This document shows positions 58,002 through 64,000 of a stretch of DNA of 64,000 nt, piece after piece (position 1 is the first letter of the stretch; every line of letters begins with the position of its first letter). The position numbers and the translations under genes were made by a program. The notes beneath the pieces are model-generated. The model had not been told where the DNA came from. It did not search any database and saw nothing but the letters and a program-made list of their open reading frames with translations. The stretch covers positions 186,001-250,000 of the forward strand of contig CAWATG010000015.1 of the NCBI GenBank assembly GCA_963785035.1. Direction: 5' to 3'. The DNA is from CAWATG01 sp963785035 (GTDB taxonomy: Bacteria; Actinomycetota; Acidimicrobiia; IMCC26256; CAWATG01).

Positions 58002-58003
58002 CC

Positions 58004-60850
<2,847 letters not shown>

Positions 60851-60873
60851 GCGACGCTGAGCAAACACCGAAC

Positions 60874-60892
60874 GGCAACGCTCAACGTTGCC
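60874..60892. terminator. Hairpin between atpC and the next gene
   Basis: GGCAACG, loop CTCAA, CGTTGCC: perfect 7-bp stem 24 nt after the atpC stop and 4 nt before TAACGT, the -10 box of the next gene. It could end the atp transcript or act as an operator for the downstream gene. Confidence 0.5.
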
Positions 60893-60895
60893 CGA

Positions 60896-60901
60896 TAACG
60901 T
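60896..60901 (+). promoter_or_regulatory. -10 box for leaderless transcript
   Basis: TAACGT, 7 nt before ATG 60909. Confidence 0.35.
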
Positions 60902-60908
60902 GTCGTGC

Positions 60909-61875
60909 ATGCGCCGCACGTTCCGCACGACGCGTTTCGCGTGGACGCTCGCGGGAGTCACCCTGCTTGTCTTCCTGGTTACCGCCGCGACCCCAGCCGC
61001 GCCAGCGTCATCGAAAGCTTCGTCATCGAAACCGTCGGTCGTGCGGCGCGATGTCGTTGCGTTTCGCGGACTTGGAGCCTGGGTCGATGCGTACGACTAC
61101 GCGCCGGCGTTTCAGGAGGCGGGTGGGCTTCCCTCGGTGACTGCCTCCTCGGTCAAGGACATGGCAGCGTTGGGTGTCAAGACCCTGTATCTCCAGGCGG
61201 CGAAGGACGATGTGCGTTCACCCGGCCCGATTGTCGATCGAACGATCGTCGGCGAGTTGTTGCGTGCTGCTCATGCCAACGGCGTGCGTGTGGTCGCCTG
61301 GTACCTCCCGAAGTTCGCAGATCTCGCTGCCGATCGATCGAAGATCCGCGCGTTGCATCGGTTTCGGTCAAAGGGTGAGCGCTTCGATGCATTGGCGATC
61401 GACATCGAATGGACCAGTGGCGTCCCCGACGTGGCGCTGCGCAACGCCCGCTTGATCGAACTTTCGGGCTGGGCACGCGGACTGGTGGGCACACGAGCCC
61501 TCGGTGCGATTGTCTATCCGCCAGTGCAGTTGGAGGTCGTGAACCCAACGTTATGGCCGACGTTCCCATGGGAGGACCTTGCCTCGGTCTATGACGTGTG
61601 GATGCCGATGTCGTACTGGACGTTTCGCAGCCGCGCCCTATCGTGATGCCTATACCTATGTGGAGGAGTCGACACGTCGGTTGCGCAACAACCTTGGCAA
61701 ACCACGCGCGATCGTGCACGACGTCGGTGGTCTCGCCGAGGATTCCTCACGGGTTGATCTCGAGGGCTTCGGTCGAGCAGTCAGGAAGAACCGTTCGATC
61801 GGTTGGTCGATCTACGACTTCGACACCACACGTTCCAGCCACTGGGAATGGTTGCGTCCGTTGAAAGGGTCATGA
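60909..61875 (+). CDS. Exported TIM-barrel-like protein, one frame break
   Basis: About 321 residues after correction. Signal peptide/anchor (FAWTLAGVTLLVFLVTAAT, about 9-28), Ser/Lys/Pro linker, then an alpha/beta region reading like a glycosidase-type barrel: AFRGLGAWVDAYDYAPAFQ, DMAALGVKTLYLQAAKDD, VRVVAWYLPKFAD, FDALAIDIEWTSG (acidic pair), YDVWMPMSYWTFR and SIGWSIYDFDTTR. One extra base near 61631-61638 splits it between YWTFRS and PYRDAYTYVEES. No family can be named with confidence; hydrolysis of a surface glycan is a guess. One base separates it from the next gene. Confidence 0.65.
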
Positions 61876-61876
61876 C

Positions 61877-62857
61877 GTGCGTCGCAGGCGCTATGCCGTC
61901 GCGCTCCTGATCCCCGAGCCTGCGCGTCACGGCATCGATGCGTTGCGCCATGCCCTCGGCGACACACAGCGGTTCCGAATCCCGACGCACATCACGCTCG
62001 TTGCGCCGTTGAACATCCGTGACGACGAACTCGATGGAGCGCTCGCGGTCGTGAGAGATGCGGGAGCGCGAAGTCGCCCGTTGCGCCTGGAACTTGGCCC
62101 AGCCGAGACCTTTCTGCCTGATGCGCCGGTGTTGTACCTCGCCGTCGGTGACCAGGGCGCCGTTCGTGCGCTTCGTACGCTTCGTGCGTTGCTGATGGTC
62201 GTGCCGTTCGAACGCCCGGATGAGCGGCCGTACGTGCCGCATGTGACGTTGCTGACCCACGGCTCGCCCGAGAAGATCCATGCAGCGGTGCAGGCGTTGT
62301 GCGACGCACGGTTTGGCGCCGTGGTGGAATATCTGACCGTGTTGGAATGCCATGAAGATTCGGTGTGGCGTCCGGCGGCGGAAGTGCCGCTCGGCGCACC
62401 GGTCGTTGTGGGCCGCGGGTCTGTCGATGTCGAGCTGGCCATCTCGACGGTTGTCGATCCCGAAGCAAAGCGACTCATGATCCAGGTTCGTGACGAGGTG
62501 GCCGGCGAGCAGGGGGAATGGCCACACGACGACCGTGAAGCGGTTGTGATCACGGCTCGTCACGATGGCGTCGTTGTGGGCGCGCTCGCTGGTTGGATCG
62601 GCATGGGGCGTGGGCGGGTCGATGAGGTCGCGGTCGCCAAGGACGTGCGTCGCCAGGGAATCGGTTCGCGCCTGTTGGCGGCTTTCGAGTCGGCGGCCAA
62701 TGATCGTCGTTGCCCGAAGCTCACCATGCGTGTGCCTGCGGCCTCGACAGCGCAGGTGTGGTGCGAGAACCGAGGGTGGCACGTGGCCCCAGGCAAGAGC
62801 GACATGGCCGCTCAGGCGACGCTGACGGACAACCTTGTGGAGATGCTGCGAGGCTGA
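61877..62857 (+). CDS. 2H phosphoesterase-GNAT acetyltransferase fusion
   Basis: 326 residues with two domains. Residues 1-175 are a 2'-5' RNA ligase-like 2H phosphoesterase with both catalytic motifs (H38-I-T40 and H122-V-T124). Residues about 185-320 are a GNAT N-acetyltransferase with the acetyl-CoA motif VAVAKDVRRQGIGSRLLAAF and a C-terminal QVWCENRGW. Both domains look active. The substrates are unknown: RNA or nucleotide cyclic phosphate ends for the first, an amine for the second. GTG 61877. Probably cotranscribed with the preceding exported protein. Confidence 0.8.
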   Translation: MRRRRYAVALLIPEPARHGIDALRHALGDTQRFRIPTHITLVAPLNIRDDELDGALAVVRDAGARSRPLRLELGPAETFLPDAPVLYLAVGDQGAVRALRTLRALLMVVPFERPDERPYVPHVTLLTHGSPEKIHAAVQALCDARFGAVVEYLTVLECHEDSVWRPAAEVPLGAPVVVGRGSVDVELAISTVVDPEAKRLMIQVRDEVAGEQGEWPHDDREAVVITARHDGVVVGALAGWIGMGRGRVDEVAVAKDVRRQGIGSRLLAAFESAANDRRCPKLTMRVPAASTAQVWCENRGWHVAPGKSDMAAQATLTDNLVEMLRG

Positions 62858-62861
62858 GGCC

Positions 62862-63185
62862 CTAGGCGGGCGGTGCGGTGGTGACGATTGCAGGACCTGG
62901 CGCGACGGGAGCGCCAGGTGTCGTCGCAGCTGGGGTTGTCGTGCAGTTCGGGACCTTGATCTTGTAGTCGGCGATTGCGCACGAACAGGTCTTGGCGCAT
63001 TCCTGAATGTCGGATCGGTAGATCCACGAGCCGAGCGCCAACGCTGCGAGCACCACGACGAACACGATCTTTGTGAGGGCCTTTTTGATGAGGACCATCG
63101 CGGTCAGTGCCAATGCACCGAAACTGCCTGTGGCGACGACGGTGATCGTGCGAAGCTTTTCGGTGTCGAGCCAGCTAGGAAGCAT
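62862..63185 (-). CDS. Small Cys-containing membrane protein
   Basis: 107 residues from ATG 63185. One or two hydrophobic segments (about 15-32 and 38-54), then a short exported loop with four cysteines (QECAKTCSCAIADYKIKVPNC) and a Pro/Thr/Ala-rich tail. I do not recognise it. It starts 11 nt after the glpX stop, so it is in the glpX transcript. Confidence 0.5.
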   Translation of the reverse strand: MLPSWLDTEKLRTITVVATGSFGALALTAMVLIKKALTKIVFVVVLAALALGSWIYRSDIQECAKTCSCAIADYKIKVPNCTTTPAATTPGAPVAPGPAIVTTAPPA

Positions 63186-63196
63186 GGCCCACGTTT

Positions 63197-64000
63197 CTAG
63201 TCGAATTTGACGCTCGAGTAGCGCATCAACTTCTGCCACTTGTGGCGTGCGTCGACGCGCCGAATTGTTCCGGACTTCGAACGCATGACGAGCGACTGTG
63301 TAGAAGCGCCATCACCGAAGTAGCGGACGCCTTGGAGGAGCTCGCCGTCGGTGATGCCGGTCGCTGCGAAGAAGACGTCGTCGCCCGAGACGAGGTCTTC
63401 GATATGCAACACCTTGTCGAGGTCATAACCTGCGTCGAGCGCGGCGGTACGTTCTGCCTCATTGCGGGGCCAGAGCTTGCCCTGGAGGGCGCCGCCGAGC
63501 GCCTTGAGGGCGCACGCGGCGATGACACCTTCGGGCGTTCCACCGATGCCGAAAAGGATGTTTGCGCCACTTTCGGACCATGCGGTCGAGATGGCGCCGG
63601 CGACATCACCATCGGGAATGAGGCGGATGCGAACGCCCGCTTCACGGCATTCCTGGATGATCCCGGCGTGGCGGTCGCGATCCAGAATCACGGCGGTGAC
63701 ATCGTCGAGGTCCTCGCCGAGGACCTTCGCGACGGCCTCGAGGTTGGCTTTGACCGGTGCGTTGATGTCGATGACGCCGGCAGCTTCGGGACCGACTGCG
63801 ATCTTGTCCATGTAGACACACGGTCCAGGGTCGAACATCGTGCCGCGTTCGGACACCGCGATCACGGCGATGGCGTTCGGGCGACCGAGCGAGGTGAGCG
63901 TGGTGCCGTCGATCGGGTCGACGGCGATGTCGCAACGTGGCGCGGAGCCGTCGCCGATCTCCTCACCGTTGAAGAGCATGGGCGCTTCGTCCTTTTCGCC
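63197..64000 (-). CDS. glpX: Fructose-1,6-bisphosphatase class II (5' end missing)
   Basis: The last about 267 residues of a GlpX-type FBPase; the gene continues beyond the window edge. The visible start [18 protein letters not shown] matches the family metal-binding segment, followed by [44 protein letters not shown] and [20 protein letters not shown]. It dephosphorylates fructose-1,6-bisphosphate in gluconeogenesis. The internal ATG at 63979 is not the true start. Confidence 0.95.
   Translation of the reverse strand, partial: GEKDEAPMLFNGEEIGDGSAPRCDIAVDPIDGTTLTSLGRPNAIAVIAVSERGTMFDPGPCVYMDKIAVGPEAAGVIDINAPVKANLEAVAKVLGEDLDDVTAVILDRDRHAGIIQECREAGVRIRLIPDGDVAGAISTAWSESGANILFGIGGTPEGVIAACALKALGGALQGKLWPRNEAERTAALDAGYDLDKVLHIEDLVSGDDVFFAATGITDGELLQGVRYFGDGASTQSLVMRSKSGTIRRVDARHKWQKLMRYSSVKFD

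Overview
The window is high-GC DNA from an actinobacterium. Evidence: the order argS-lysA-hom-thrC-...-rho-rpmE-DUF1385-prfA-prmC-...-rpiB-glyA-wecA-atp follows the chromosomal order known from mycobacteria; a fused two-domain 2-oxoglutarate decarboxylase/dehydrogenase (Kgd type), a class II DAHP synthase and the bacterial proteasome activator Bpa are present; many genes overlap by 4 bp (ATGA/GTGA); and several genes have a TANNNT -10 box 6-8 nt before the start codon, as in leaderless actinobacterial transcripts. The ATP-synthase b subunit with a signal peptide, the GlpX, DUF4012 and beta-propeller-repeat proteins would fit class Acidimicrobiia, but that placement is inference.

Layout. 0-6.6 kb: dapA (+) converging on bpa-aroG-kgd (-). 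6.6-12 kb: a hemolysin-III-like membrane protein, an exported DNRLRE-repeat protein with a small secreted partner, tRNA-Arg(CCG), and a GGDEF protein translationally coupled to an unknown protein. 12.2-17.6 kb: a tightly overlapped amino-acid operon, argS-lysA-hom-thrC. 17.6-20.2 kb: a lipoprotein sugar dehydrogenase, and an ApgM-type phosphoglycerate mutase homologue in the place where thrB lies in mycobacteria. 20.2-26 kb: rho with a long leader, rpmE, DUF1385, prfA, prmC. 26-27.9 kb: a DUF983 protein and a double PD-(D/E)XK iron-sulfur nuclease.

27.9-50.2 kb is a surface-polysaccharide region lying between prmC and wecA/atp. It holds a DUF4012 protein, a small LPXTG protein, the initiating sugar-phosphate transferase, a sugar epimerase, six glycosyltransferases, a Wzz-like chain-length protein, an O-antigen ligase/polymerase, a flippase, a nucleotide-sugar cassette (RfbF, SDR, C-methyltransferase, DegT aminotransferase), and two copies of an unrecognised exported domain, one of them joined to a six-unit propeller-like repeat. 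50.2-60.9 kb: rpiB-glyA-wecA, then the complete F-type ATP synthase operon. 60.9-64 kb: an exported TIM-barrel-like protein, a 2H-phosphoesterase/GNAT fusion, a small membrane protein and the 3' part of glpX, which runs off the window.

Caution for users: about 15 single-base frame breaks, mostly apparent insertions, interrupt otherwise well-conserved genes, including essential ones such as atpH and aroG. I read them as sequencing/assembly indels, not as pseudogenes, and give the full-length extents.
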